Positions 23,460-31,937 of a stretch of 46,867 nucleotides of DNA are shown here, one piece after another (the stretch's first letter is position 1; the number at the start of each line of letters is the position of its first letter). This DNA is from Acidimicrobiia bacterium (lineage in GTDB: Bacteria > Actinomycetota > Acidimicrobiia > Acidimicrobiales > AC-14): contig JAHFUR010000031.1 of assembly GCA_023264995.1 (NCBI GenBank), positions 1 to 46,867 of the forward strand, in the 5' to 3' direction. Below the pieces are notes generated by a model. That model was given only the letters and a program-made list of their open reading frames with translations. It did no database searches and was not told the DNA's origin. The position numbers and the translations under genes were made by a program.

Positions 23460-23837
23460 ATGGCACGTATCGCCGGCGTCGATATCCCCCGCGAGAAGCG
23501 GTTGGAGATCTCCCTCACCTACATCCTGGGCATCGGCCGGACCACGGCCTCCCAGATCTGCGCGGCCACGGGGATCGATCCCAACACCCGGGTGCGTGAC
23601 CTCACCGAGGAAGAGGTCGCCCAGCTCCGCGCCCACATCGACGCCAACCTCAAGGTCGAAGGTGACCTCCGGCGCGATGTCGCCCAGGACATCAAGCGCA
23701 AGATCGAGATCGGCTGCTACCAGGGCATCCGCCACCGCCGGGGCCTGCCGGTCCGCGGTCAGCGCACCCACACCAACGCTCGCACCCGCAAGGGCCCGAA
23801 GAAGACCGTCGCCGGAAAGAAGAAGGTGCGTAAGTAA
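23460..23837 (+). CDS. rpsM: 30S ribosomal protein S13
   Basis: S13 (125 residues) contacts tRNA and S19 at the top of the 30S head. [17 protein letters not shown], the helix-hairpin-helix [14 protein letters not shown] and the [20 protein letters not shown]-terminal block are standard. Its TAA overlaps the rpsK ATG. Confidence 0.98.
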   Translation: MARIAGVDIPREKRLEISLTYILGIGRTTASQICAATGIDPNTRVRDLTEEEVAQLRAHIDANLKVEGDLRRDVAQDIKRKIEIGCYQGIRHRRGLPVRGQRTHTNARTRKGPKKTVAGKKKVRK

Positions 23838-24235
23838 TGCCGAAGCCCAAGCCGGGAGGCAGGCGGCCCAAGAAGCGCGAGCGGAAGAACGTCACCTACG
23901 GGGTGGCGCACATCAAGAGCTCGTTCAACAACACGATCATCTCGATCAGCGACATGGAGGGCAACGTCCTGGCCTGGGCGTCGGCCGGCAACGTGGGGTT
24001 CAAGGGATCCCGCAAGTCCACTCCCTTCGCCGCGCAGCTCGCCGCCGAGGCGTGCGCCCGCCGGGCCATGGAGCACGGGGTCCGCAAGGTCGACGTGCTG
24101 GTCAAGGGCCCGGGTTCGGGCCGCGAGACCGCTATCCGGTCGATCCAGCAGACCGGGATCGAGGTCTCCGGCATCAAGGACCTCACCCCGATCCCCCACA
24201 ACGGTTGCCGTCCCCCGAAGCGCAGGAGAGTCTGA
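23837..24235 (+). CDS. rpsK: 30S ribosomal protein S11
   Basis: S11 (132 residues) lies in the 30S platform. [20 protein letters not shown] and the C-terminal [18 protein letters not shown] are diagnostic. Both ends overlap their neighbours (TAATG before, TGATG after), so rpsM-rpsK-rpsD form a coupled set. Confidence 0.98.
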   Translation: MPKPKPGGRRPKKRERKNVTYGVAHIKSSFNNTIISISDMEGNVLAWASAGNVGFKGSRKSTPFAAQLAAEACARRAMEHGVRKVDVLVKGPGSGRETAIRSIQQTGIEVSGIKDLTPIPHNGCRPPKRRRV

Positions 24236-24858
24236 TGGCGCGCTACACCGGTCCCGTCTGCCGCCTCTGCCGGCGGGAGAAGATGAAGCTCTTCCTCAAG
24301 GGCCCCAAGTGCGACTCGATGAAGTGCCCGATCGAGCGCCGGCCCTACCCCCCGGGTATGCACGGCCGCGGCCGCATCCGGGAGTCCGAGTACATGTTCC
24401 AGCTGCGCGAGAAGCAGAAGGCCCGCCGCATCTACGGCGTGCTGGAGAAGCAGTTCCGCAACATGTACGAGGAGGCCAACCGCCAGGACGGCATCACCGG
24501 CGAGAACCTGCTCCGCATGCTCGAGCAGCGTCTCGACAACGTCGCCTTCCGCGCCGGTTGGGGCTCGAGCCGTAACCAGTCCCGCCAGTTCGTCCGCCAC
24601 GGCCACGTCAATGTCAACGGCCGGCGAGTGACCATCCCCAGCTACCAGGTCCGCAAGGGTGACGTGGTGGAGATCCGGGAGAAGTCCCGCTCCATGATCG
24701 TCCTGCGCCACAACCTCGACACGCTCGACCGGGTGAAGCCGCCCTGGCTCGAGGTCGCCGGCGAGGGCTTCACCGCCACCGTGCGCGACCTGCCCCTGCG
24801 TGAGCACATCGACGTCCCGGTGAGGGAGTCCCTCATCGTCGAGCTTTACTCCAAGTAA
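24235..24858 (+). CDS. rpsD: 30S ribosomal protein S4, zinc-binding
   Basis: S4 (207 residues) starts assembly of the 5' domain of 16S rRNA. C9, C12, C26 and C31 form the zinc knuckle, so this is the Cys-containing form. The S4 RNA-binding domain is around residues 97-160 (LDNVAFRAGWGSSRNQSRQF). The ATG overlaps the rpsK stop; a longer in-frame extension upstream is a shadow. It precedes rpoA in the alpha operon, where S4 is the regulator in E. coli. Confidence 0.98.
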   Translation: MARYTGPVCRLCRREKMKLFLKGPKCDSMKCPIERRPYPPGMHGRGRIRESEYMFQLREKQKARRIYGVLEKQFRNMYEEANRQDGITGENLLRMLEQRLDNVAFRAGWGSSRNQSRQFVRHGHVNVNGRRVTIPSYQVRKGDVVEIREKSRSMIVLRHNLDTLDRVKPPWLEVAGEGFTATVRDLPLREHIDVPVRESLIVELYSK

Positions 24859-24873
24859 GGAAAGCGACAGCTT

Positions 24874-25818
24874 ATGCTCATCATCCAGCGCCCCTCCGTC
24901 GAAGCCCTCGGCGAACAGGAGGGCGACCGCCAGCTGTTCACCATCTCGCCCCTTGAGCCTGGCTTCGGCCACACCCTGGGCAACTCGCTGCGGCGCACCC
25001 TGCTCTCGTCGATCCCGGGCGCGGCGGTGACCTCGATCCGCTTCGACGACGTGCTCCACGAGTTCACCACCATCGCCGGCGTGAAGGAAGACGTCACCGA
25101 CATCATGCTCAACCTCAAGGACCTGGTCCTGCGGGTGGAGTCCGACGAGCCGGTGGTCCTGCGCCTCGACGCCCGGGGCCCGGGCGACGTCACCGCCGGC
25201 GATCTCCAGCTCCACTCCGATGTCGAGATCCTCAACCCCGAGATGCACATCGCCACGTTGTCGTCGAAGGCCCGGCTGGCCCTCGACGTCACCGTCGAAC
25301 GGGGCCGGGGCTACGTCTCCGCCGACAAGAACAAGAAGTCTTCGGTCATCGGGGTCATCCCGATCGACTCGATCTTCTCGCCCGTGCGCCGGGTGGCGTT
25401 CACCGTCGAGCCGACCCGGGTCGAGCAGGCCACCAACTACGACCGCCTCACCCTCGACATCGAGACCGACGGTTCCATCTCCCCCCGGGAGGCCCTGGCG
25501 TCGGCCGGCGCCACCCTGCGCTCCCTCGTCACCCTGGTGGCCGAGATGAGCGACGCCCCCCGGGCCCTCGAGCTGGGCGATGTCGGCGTGCTGGGCAGCG
25601 GGTCTCCTGACCTCGACCTGGCCATCGAGGAGCTCGACCTCTCCGAGCGCCCCCGGAACTGCCTCAAGCGGGCTCAGGTCAACACCGTGGGCGAGCTGGT
25701 CAACAAGACCGAGGAGGACCTGCTGGCCATCACCAACTTCGGCCAGAAGTCCCTCGACGAGGTCCTCCAGAAGCTCGACGAGCGCGGTCTGTCGCTCCGG
25801 TCGAAGGCCGGGGCGTAG
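24874..25818 (+). CDS. rpoA: RNA polymerase alpha subunit
   Basis: The alpha subunit (314 residues) dimerises to nucleate RNA polymerase assembly. The N-terminal domain contains [20 protein letters not shown]. The C-terminal domain, which binds UP elements and activators, is seen from about 240 onward ([20 protein letters not shown]). The length is typical. It starts 15 bases after rpsD with AAGGAAAGCG upstream, and rplQ follows after four bases. Confidence 0.98.
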   Translation: MLIIQRPSVEALGEQEGDRQLFTISPLEPGFGHTLGNSLRRTLLSSIPGAAVTSIRFDDVLHEFTTIAGVKEDVTDIMLNLKDLVLRVESDEPVVLRLDARGPGDVTAGDLQLHSDVEILNPEMHIATLSSKARLALDVTVERGRGYVSADKNKKSSVIGVIPIDSIFSPVRRVAFTVEPTRVEQATNYDRLTLDIETDGSISPREALASAGATLRSLVTLVAEMSDAPRALELGDVGVLGSGSPDLDLAIEELDLSERPRNCLKRAQVNTVGELVNKTEEDLLAITNFGQKSLDEVLQKLDERGLSLRSKAGA

Positions 25819-25822
25819 GCCC

Positions 25823-26176
25823 ATGCCTGGTACCCCCACCAAGGGCCGCCGCTTCGGCGGCAGCGCCAGCCACCAGCGCCTGATGTTCGCCAACATGGCT
25901 GCCTCGCTGTTCGCGGCCGAGGGCATCGTCACCACCGAGGCCAAGGCCAAGGCCCTGCGGCCCATCGCCGAGAAGCTCATCACCAAGGCCCGCAAGGGCG
26001 GCGTGCACAACCACCGCCAGGTGGTGGCGTACATGGGCGACAAGGACATGGCCCACAAGCTGTTCGAGGAGATCGGTCCCCGCTACGAGGGCCGGCCCGG
26101 GGGCTACACCCGGATCCTCAAGCTGGGCCCCCGCCACGGCGACAACGCGCCGATGGCCCGCATCGAGCTCGTCTAG
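25823..26176 (+). CDS. rplQ: 50S ribosomal protein L17
   Basis: L17 (117 residues) lies at the tunnel exit. [21 protein letters not shown] and the [20 protein letters not shown] block define it. No tail is present, in contrast with L22, S3 and L29 of this genome. The ATG is four bases after the rpoA stop. Confidence 0.97.
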   Translation: MPGTPTKGRRFGGSASHQRLMFANMAASLFAAEGIVTTEAKAKALRPIAEKLITKARKGGVHNHRQVVAYMGDKDMAHKLFEEIGPRYEGRPGGYTRILKLGPRHGDNAPMARIELV

Positions 26177-26189
26177 CCCGACCGCACCT

Positions 26190-27071
26190 GTGAAGGTGCC
26201 GAGCGACGAGGAGGCTCCCGGGCCGGCGCCGGCCGCCGCCGACCCGACGCGCGTCCGCATGACCGTCGCCTATGACGGCACCCGGTTCGCGGGCTTCGCC
26301 GAGAACCGTGATGTCCGCACCGTCGGCGGCGAGCTGAAGGCCGCCCTGGCCACGGTCCTCCGCCACCCGGTCAACCTGATCGTCGCCGGCCGGACCGATG
26401 CCGGCGTCCACGCGTGGGGCAACGTCGTCAGCTTCGACGTCGAACGGCCCGAGGCCGAGGTCGACGTGGCCGGCCTGCAGCGCCACTTGAACAGCATGCT
26501 CGGCCCCGCTGTCGTGGTCCGCTCCGCCGAGGTGGCGCCGGCGGGGTTCAATGCCCGCCGCTGGGCGGTGGCCCGGCGCTACCGCTACACGGTGCTGAAC
26601 CGGTCGGTCCCCGACCCGTTCCTGGCCTCGACCACCTGGCAGGTCCCCGAGCCCCTCGACCTGGGCGCGCTGCGCCTGGCCTGCGACCCGCTGATCGGCG
26701 AGCACGACTTCTCGTCGTTCTGTCGGGTGCCCAAGCGCATCCCCGACGCCAGCCTGGTCCGCCACGTCTACGACGCCCGGTGGCTGGACCTGGGCGACGG
26801 GCAGCTGCGCTTCGACATCGACGCCAGCTCGTTCTGCCAGCAGATGGTCCGGGCCATCGTCGGGACGATGGTGCCCATGGGCGCCGGCCGCCAGCGGGCC
26901 GGCGAGATGGCCGGCATCCTCCGGGCACGAGACCGGTCGGCTGCCAACCGGGTGGCGCCGGCCCGGGGCCTGTGCCTGTGGGAGGTCGTGTACCCCGACG
27001 ACGGCGCGGCGATGCCCCGGCCCCCAGTGGGGGGACGGGGGCCTCGGCCGAGGGAGAGCCCTACTGCCTGA
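26190..27071 (+). CDS. truA: tRNA pseudouridine synthase A
   Basis: TruA makes pseudouridine at positions 38-40 of tRNA anticodon arms. The catalytic aspartate is D70 in the AGRTDAGVHAWG motif. The fold's second half (GEHDFSSFCR, SFCQQMVRAIVGTMV) is complete. The GTG start gives about 20 Pro/Ala-rich residues before the conserved MTVAYDGTRFAGF; a second GTG two codons on is equally possible. The Pro/Arg-rich end overlaps yceI, which is convergent, by 11 bases. Confidence 0.95.
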   Translation: MKVPSDEEAPGPAPAAADPTRVRMTVAYDGTRFAGFAENRDVRTVGGELKAALATVLRHPVNLIVAGRTDAGVHAWGNVVSFDVERPEAEVDVAGLQRHLNSMLGPAVVVRSAEVAPAGFNARRWAVARRYRYTVLNRSVPDPFLASTTWQVPEPLDLGALRLACDPLIGEHDFSSFCRVPKRIPDASLVRHVYDARWLDLGDGQLRFDIDASSFCQQMVRAIVGTMVPMGAGRQRAGEMAGILRARDRSAANRVAPARGLCLWEVVYPDDGAAMPRPPVGGRGPRPRESPTA

Positions 27072-27630
27072 CGGCCTCGACGTTGAACTCGAGGCGGATC
27101 TTCTTCCCTACCAGGACGCCGCCGGTCTCCAATGCCACGTTCCAGGTCAGGCCCCAGTCCTCGCGGTCGATCTCGGCGGAGGCCGAGAACCCGAGGCGCT
27201 GGCCGCCCCACGGGTCGCCCTGGGAGCCCTCGAACTCCACGTCCAGGGTCACGGGCCGGGTCACGTCCTTGATGGTCAGGTCGCCAGTGACCTTGGCCGA
27301 GCCATCACGTCCGACCGCGACCTTCGTGCTGCGGAAGGAGATAGTCGGGTAGGTCTCGACGTCGAGGAAGTCGGCGCTGCGGAGGTGGCCGTCACGCTTC
27401 TCGTCGGAGCTGTCCACGCTGGCGGTCTGGATGGTGACCTCCACCGAGGAGTCCTCGGGGGCCTGGCCGACGACCAGCTGGCCCTCGAACCCGGTGAAGC
27501 GCCCGCGCACCTTGGTGATCATCAGGTGGCGGCCGACGAACTCGATGGTGGTGTGGCCCTGGTCGATGGCGTAGGTGCCGGCTTCGGGGACCTGGGTGCC
27601 CTGGTACTCGCGGGTGAAGGTGGCGGCCAT
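27061..27630 (-). CDS. YceI family protein
   Basis: YceI proteins form a lipocalin-like barrel that can hold polyisoprenoid-type ligands. This 189-residue protein shows AGTYAIDQGHTTIEFVGRH at the start and DLTIKDVTRPVTLDVEFEG in the middle, the usual family landmarks. It has no signal peptide, so it is probably cytoplasmic, as is common in actinobacteria. AAAGGAG lies eight bases before the ATG. Upstream is an AT-rich stretch with a palindrome that may be its operator. The exact ligand is unknown. Confidence 0.9.
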   Translation of the reverse strand: MAATFTREYQGTQVPEAGTYAIDQGHTTIEFVGRHLMITKVRGRFTGFEGQLVVGQAPEDSSVEVTIQTASVDSSDEKRDGHLRSADFLDVETYPTISFRSTKVAVGRDGSAKVTGDLTIKDVTRPVTLDVEFEGSQGDPWGGQRLGFSASAEIDREDWGLTWNVALETGGVLVGKKIRLEFNVEAVRQ

Positions 27631-27691
27631 GGGGAGCTCCTTTCCGCCCGGAGGCGGGGTATCGATGAATGTTCAACGACTTACTTCACCA

Positions 27692-27704
27692 TACAACAGT
27701 TGAA
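27692..27704. promoter_or_regulatory. Candidate operator upstream of yceI
   Basis: TACAACAGTTGAA is a 13-base palindrome with one mismatched pair, within a conspicuous AT-rich island (27661-27720). TTCAAC recurs at 27672-27677, giving an inverted half-site pair. Such short palindromes are typical of MarR-type repressor sites. The regulator is not in the window, and the -35/-10 boxes are not clear. Confidence 0.35.
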
Positions 27705-27710
27705 AGGCTT

Positions 27711-27962
27711 TCATATTCCGGCACGAGGCCCGGCGGCCGGCGCGTCGATCTGGGCGGCCGGCGTCATCGCTGTGGCCTGCTCGGTCAGCCGCTCGGCGGC
27801 GGCGGCCAACTCGCTGTAGAGACCGTCCAAGTCCCGCCGTAGCTCGGCCTCGCGGCCGGGCCAACCGTCATGGGCGGCCTGATCGGCCTGGCGGGCCAGT
27901 TCGACGATCTCCTGCTCGAGCCCGACGGCATGGTCCTGCAGCTGAGGTGCGACTTCGCTCAT
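27711..27962 (-). CDS. Small hypothetical coiled-coil protein
   Basis: This 83-residue protein begins MSEVAPQLQDHAVGLEQEIV. Residues 5-65 have a strongly helical, heptad-like pattern of Leu/Val/Ala with charged residues (ELRRDLDGLYSELAAAAERL). The last 18 residues are Ala/Pro-rich. No cysteine, membrane segment or known domain is seen. A clear GAGAGGAGAG ribosome binding site precedes the ATG. It lies upstream of yceI on the same strand and diverges from the helicase gene. I do not recognise its function. Confidence 0.75.
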   Translation of the reverse strand: MSEVAPQLQDHAVGLEQEIVELARQADQAAHDGWPGREAELRRDLDGLYSELAAAAERLTEQATAMTPAAQIDAPAAGPRAGI

Positions 27963-28065
27963 GGCGCTCTCCTCTCTCTCCGGTCGCTGCTCGGCTCGGT
28001 GAGCCCGCAGACGTCCCCAGGTCGTCCTTACCCACAACGTCCGCCGTTCAATGCCACCGACCCGG

Positions 28066-28071
28066 TAGGGT
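28066..28071 (+). promoter_or_regulatory. Candidate -10 box (TAGGGT) of the helicase gene
   Basis: TAGGGT preceded by GG lies nine bases before the helicase ATG. No ribosome binding site is visible between it and the start codon, so a leaderless or very short leader is likely. No convincing -35 hexamer was found. Confidence 0.4.
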
Positions 28072-28080
28072 GTCGAACTG

Positions 28081-30186
28081 ATGTTCGAGCTGAACGACCG
28101 ACAGCATCTGGCCGTCGACCACGCCGGGGGGCCGCTGCTGGTCCTCGCCGGCGCCGGCAGCGGGAAGACCGGCACGTTGGCCCACCGGGTGGCCCGGCTC
28201 CTCCGGGACGGCGCCGACCCAGACCGGGTGTGCCTGGTCACCTTCAGCCGGCGGGCGGCCCAGGAGCTGCTGGCCCGGGCCGGCCGACTTTCCGACCCCA
28301 CCGCCGCCGGCCGGGTATGGGGCGGCACCTTCCATTCGGTGGCCAACCGGGTACTGCGCCTCCACGGCCGGCGCCTCGGCCTCGACCCGGGGTTCAGCAT
28401 CCTCGACGCCGGCGACGTCACCGAGCTGTTCGGGCTGATCCGCTCCGACCTTGGGCTCCACCACGATGCCGGCGGGAGCGGCGCCGCCTCGCCCCATCGG
28501 CGCTCGCCCCGGGCGTCCACACTGGCATCCATCTACGACCGGGTGGTCAACACCGGCGACCGGTTGCAGGTGGTCCTCGACCGCAGCTTTCCCTGGTGTG
28601 CGCGGGAGGCCGACGGCATCCGGGCGTCGTTCGAGGCCTATACGGCCCGCAAGCGCGAGCGCCAGCTCCTCGATTACGACGACCTGCTCCTGTGCTGGCG
28701 GGCCCTCGGCGCCGTCCCTGGGCTGCTCCCGGGCCTGTTCGACCACGTCCTGGTCGACGAGTACCAGGACACCAACGCCCTGCAGGCCGACATCCTGTCG
28801 TTGCTGTGCCCCGCCGGCGCCGGGCTCACGGTGGTGGGCGACGACGCCCAGGCCATCTACGGGTTCCGGGCCGCCAGCAGCGGCAACCTCCTGGAGTTCC
28901 CCGAGCGGTTCCCGGGCACCACCATCGTGCGGCTCGAGCAGAACTACCGCTCCACGCCGCCCATCGTGGCGGTGGCCAACGCGGTGATGGCCGAGGCGGC
29001 CGCGGGCGCGGCCATGACCAAGGTGCTCTGGTCCGAGCGCACCGGCTCCCGCCGGCCCCTCTTGCGCAGCTGCGGCGACGAGGACGCGGAGGCGGCGGCG
29101 GTCTGCGACTCGGTGCTGGCCCACCGGGACGACGGCGTGGCCCTGCACGACCAGGCTGTCCTCTTCCGGGCTGCCTCCCACTCGGACCTGCTCGAGCTCC
29201 ACCTGACCCGTCGCAACGTGCCGTATGTGAAGTACGGGGGCTTGAAGTTCCTCGAGGCGGCCCACGTCAAGGACCTGGTGTCGCTCCTGCGGGTGCTCGA
29301 CAACCCGGCCGACGAGCTGGCGTGGTTCAGGGTGCTCCAGCTCCTCGAAGGCGTCGGCGCGGCCACGGCCCGCCGGGTCATGGGAGAGCTGGGCCTCGGT
29401 GCCGCCGGCGCCGGCTCGCCGGCGCCCGGTGAGCCCAACGTGACCCCGCTCGCCCGTCTCCTGGCCGCCCCGCCCAAGGTGCCGGCCGCGGCCCGGCCCG
29501 AGCTGGCCGGCCTGCGGGAGGCCCTGGCCGAGTGCGCCGACGGGTGCCTGCCGGGCGGGGCCACGCCGCCGGCCGCGGTGCAGGTCGAGCGCCTCGGGCG
29601 GTGGCTGGGCCCGGTGATGGCCCGCACCTACGACCACGCCGTGGCCCGCCAGGCCGACATCCGCCAGCTCGAGGGCGTGGCCGCCGCCGCCCCCTCGCGC
29701 AGCCGGTTCGTGAGCGACCTCACCCTCGACCCCCCGTCGTCCACCGCCGAGCTGGCCGGCCCGCCCCTGGTCGACGAGGACTGGCTGGTCCTGTCCACGG
29801 TGCACTCGGCCAAGGGGGGCGAGTGGGAGGTTGTCCACGTCCTGCACGCCAGCGACGGCATGTTCCCGTCGGACATGGCCACCGGGGACCCGGAGGGCAT
29901 CGAGGAGGAGCGCCGGCTCCTCTATGTAGCGGTGACCCGGGCCAAGTCGGTGCTCGAGGTCAACGTCCCCCTGCGCTACCACCACCGCCGGCGGCCGCTG
30001 GCCGATGCCCACAGCTATGCCCAGGTCAGCCGGTTCCTCACCCCGGCCGTCCGTTGCCTCATGGACGAGGCCCATGTGGAGGGCCGGCCACAGTTCGACG
30101 ACCGTCTCGGGCCGGACGGCGGTCAGCAGGTGGTCGCCGGCGGCCTGGCCGGCGTCGACCGAATGCTGGCCGACCTCTGGGGGTAG
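28081..30186 (+). CDS. UvrD/Rep-family (SF1A) DNA helicase
   Basis: This 701-residue protein is a 3'-5' superfamily 1A helicase. The Q motif (LNDRQHLAV) is at 4-12, Walker A (GAGSGKT) at 24-30, motif Ia TFSRRAAQEL follows, motif II DEYQDT at 226-231, motif III GDDAQAIYGFR, motif IV QNYRST, motif V STVHSAKGGEW and motif VI YVAVTRAK. No HRDC domain is seen at the C terminus, so it is not a typical mycobacterial UvrD2, and no nuclease domain is present. It probably acts in repair or replication restart. It lies in an accessory insertion between truA and rplM. Confidence 0.95.
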   Translation: MFELNDRQHLAVDHAGGPLLVLAGAGSGKTGTLAHRVARLLRDGADPDRVCLVTFSRRAAQELLARAGRLSDPTAAGRVWGGTFHSVANRVLRLHGRRLGLDPGFSILDAGDVTELFGLIRSDLGLHHDAGGSGAASPHRRSPRASTLASIYDRVVNTGDRLQVVLDRSFPWCAREADGIRASFEAYTARKRERQLLDYDDLLLCWRALGAVPGLLPGLFDHVLVDEYQDTNALQADILSLLCPAGAGLTVVGDDAQAIYGFRAASSGNLLEFPERFPGTTIVRLEQNYRSTPPIVAVANAVMAEAAAGAAMTKVLWSERTGSRRPLLRSCGDEDAEAAAVCDSVLAHRDDGVALHDQAVLFRAASHSDLLELHLTRRNVPYVKYGGLKFLEAAHVKDLVSLLRVLDNPADELAWFRVLQLLEGVGAATARRVMGELGLGAAGAGSPAPGEPNVTPLARLLAAPPKVPAAARPELAGLREALAECADGCLPGGATPPAAVQVERLGRWLGPVMARTYDHAVARQADIRQLEGVAAAAPSRSRFVSDLTLDPPSSTAELAGPPLVDEDWLVLSTVHSAKGGEWEVVHVLHASDGMFPSDMATGDPEGIEEERRLLYVAVTRAKSVLEVNVPLRYHHRRRPLADAHSYAQVSRFLTPAVRCLMDEAHVEGRPQFDDRLGPDGGQQVVAGGLAGVDRMLADLWG

Positions 30187-30189
30187 CCT
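30184..30189 (+). promoter_or_regulatory. Candidate -10 box (TAGCCT) overlapping the helicase stop
   Basis: The TAG stop of the helicase gene forms the first half of TAGCCT, preceded by GG. The GTG of the next gene follows six bases later, the spacing expected if transcription starts at the start codon. No ribosome binding site is present. Confidence 0.45.
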
Positions 30190-30195
30190 CCCGCG

Positions 30196-31014
30196 GTGCC
30201 TGCCACCACCACCGTCGACTGGGCCGCGGCCCGGAGCGCCGTGGCCCAGGCCGGGCCCCGCCTGACGGCGATGCTGCGGTCGGTGACCAAGCCCGATGCG
30301 CCGGCGCTGGGGGAGTGGGACATCACCCAGGTCGCCGTCCACATCTCCCACGGGATGGACACCATCTCGGCCATGAGCCGGGGCGGCGGGAACGTCATCG
30401 AGGACATCGCCGGCCTGGCAACCTTGACCAAGGTCATGGTTGCCGGCGAGGGCCGGCGGGCCCTCGGTGAGATCGCCGACCGGATCGACGTCAGCGTGGC
30501 CGGGTTCCTTGCCGCCATGGACGCGGCTGTCGCCACGGGCGACAGCTCGCACCCCTGGCTGATCATCGGCACCGAGATGCCCCTCAGCGTCCTCACCTGC
30601 CACATGCTGAACGAGCTCACGGTGCACGGCCGCGACATCGCCCGGGCCGAGGGGGTGCCGTGGCCCATCGACCGGGCCCACGCGTCGCTCATCATGCTGG
30701 GCTTCGTCCTGCCGTCCCTGCACACCGTGGGCCGGGCCATGGTCGTCCAGGAGAAGGCCGGCAACGGTCGCTTCGAGATCCACCTCCGGGGAGGGGGGCG
30801 GGCGTGGATGGTGTTCTCTGACGGCAACTTCTCGGTGGAGGGGTCACCCCAGGGCCCGGTCGACTGCCATCTGTCGGTGGACCCGGAGGCCTTCCTGCTG
30901 GTGGCATGGGGCCGCATCAGCCAGTGGTCGGCCATGCCCAAGGGCCAGCTCCTGGCCTGGGGCCGCAAGCCATGGCTGGGCCTCCAGCTCCGCTCCTGGC
31001 TGCGCAATCCATAG
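30196..31014 (+). CDS. DinB/maleylpyruvate-isomerase-like protein with SCP2-like C terminus
   Basis: The N-terminal part (about 10-170) looks like the metal-binding four-helix domain of mycothiol-dependent maleylpyruvate isomerases: GEWDITQVAVHISHG supplies a histidine, and HMLNELTVHGRDIA supplies a Glu and His spaced as in that family. The C-terminal part (about 185-265) resembles a sterol-carrier SCP2 domain (WMVFSDGNFSVEG, VDCHLSVDPEAFLLVAWG). Many actinobacterial proteins share this two-part layout; substrates are mostly unknown, so a specific reaction is not assigned. The GTG start follows a -10-like box by six bases. Confidence 0.75.
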   Translation: MPATTTVDWAAARSAVAQAGPRLTAMLRSVTKPDAPALGEWDITQVAVHISHGMDTISAMSRGGGNVIEDIAGLATLTKVMVAGEGRRALGEIADRIDVSVAGFLAAMDAAVATGDSSHPWLIIGTEMPLSVLTCHMLNELTVHGRDIARAEGVPWPIDRAHASLIMLGFVLPSLHTVGRAMVVQEKAGNGRFEIHLRGGGRAWMVFSDGNFSVEGSPQGPVDCHLSVDPEAFLLVAWGRISQWSAMPKGQLLAWGRKPWLGLQLRSWLRNP

Positions 31015-31021
31015 CGTCGAC

Positions 31022-31027
31022 TACACT
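31022..31027 (+). promoter_or_regulatory. Candidate -10 box (TACACT) of rplM
   Basis: TACACT lies nine bases before the rplM GTG, with no ribosome binding site between them. TGGCTG 19 bases upstream is a poor -35 match. It would mark the start of the rplM-rpsI transcript. Confidence 0.45.
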
Positions 31028-31036
31028 CTCCGCCCG

Positions 31037-31495
31037 GTGCGTACCTTTTCTCCAAAGCCATCCGACGTTCAGCGCGTCTGGCACCTCGTCGACGCCGAGG
31101 GCCTCGTCCTCGGCCGCATGTCGTCCGAGGTTGCCCGCCTACTGCGCGGCAAGCACAAGCCCATCTTCGCCCCCCACCTGGACACCGGTGACTTCGTCAT
31201 CGTCGTCAACGCGTCGAAGGTCGTGCTGACCTCTGGCAAGGAAGGCAAGAAGATCGCCTACCGCCACACCGGGTACCCCGGTGGCCTGCGCCAGCGGTCC
31301 TACACCGAGGTCATGGCCAACAACCCCGAGGAAGCCGTCCGCAAGGCGGTCCGGGGCATGCTGCCCAAGGGCCCGCTCGGCCGCTCGATGCTGAAGAAGC
31401 TGAAGGTGTACGCCGGCCCTACGCACCCCCACTCCGCCCAGATGCCCGAGCCGCTGGAGCTCGCCATGGCCGTCGCCCGCCAGCGCGGCCTGTAA
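31037..31495 (+). CDS. rplM: 50S ribosomal protein L13
   Basis: L13 (152 residues) is an early 50S assembly protein. VWHLVDAEGLVLGRMSSEVA, the GDFVIVVNASKVVLTSGK strand and the RGMLPKGPLGRSMLKKLKVY block are diagnostic. The start is GTG, 22 bases after the preceding gene. The pair rplM-rpsI is conserved in nearly all bacteria. Confidence 0.98.
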   Translation: MRTFSPKPSDVQRVWHLVDAEGLVLGRMSSEVARLLRGKHKPIFAPHLDTGDFVIVVNASKVVLTSGKEGKKIAYRHTGYPGGLRQRSYTEVMANNPEEAVRKAVRGMLPKGPLGRSMLKKLKVYAGPTHPHSAQMPEPLELAMAVARQRGL

Positions 31496-31528
31496 CCGCA
31501 TCCCGCCAAAGTCAGCAAAAGGATCCCC

Positions 31529-31921
31529 GTGCCCAAGCCCCTCATGCAAGCGACCGGACGCCGCAAGGAAGCCGTCGCCCGCGTCCGCATCCGGCCCGGT
31601 ACCGGCGTCATCACGGTCAACAAGCGGCCCATCGAGAACTACTTCCCCTCGGAGACCCACCGGATGATCGTCACCGAGCCGCTGCGGCTCACGACGCTCT
31701 CCGAGGCCTACGACGTCGATGCCACCATGGATGGCGGGGGTATCTCCGGGCAGGCCGGCGCGCTGCGCCTGGGCATCGCCCGGGGCCTGGTCAACCTCGA
31801 CGAGGAGCTGCGCAGCACGCTCAAGAAGGCCGGCTTCCTCACCCGTGACGCTCGGGAGAAGGAAAGCAAGAAGTACGGGCTGAAGAAGGCCCGGAAGGCG
31901 CCCCAGTACTCCAAGCGCTAA
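31529..31921 (+). CDS. rpsI: 30S ribosomal protein S9
   Basis: S9 (130 residues) reaches the P-site tRNA with its C-terminal tail. [17 protein letters not shown] at the start and [20 protein letters not shown] with the final YSKR are standard. The GTG start is preceded by AAAAGGA. glmM follows with a GGAGG ribosome binding site after 16 bases. Confidence 0.98.
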   Translation: MPKPLMQATGRRKEAVARVRIRPGTGVITVNKRPIENYFPSETHRMIVTEPLRLTTLSEAYDVDATMDGGGISGQAGALRLGIARGLVNLDEELRSTLKKAGFLTRDAREKESKKYGLKKARKAPQYSKR

Positions 31922-31937
31922 GCCCCGGAGGTCGTCG

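Noticed and set aside
28048-30783. 911-codon open frame on the minus strand across the helicase
   Set aside because: Shadow frame; all seven helicase motifs are on the plus strand.
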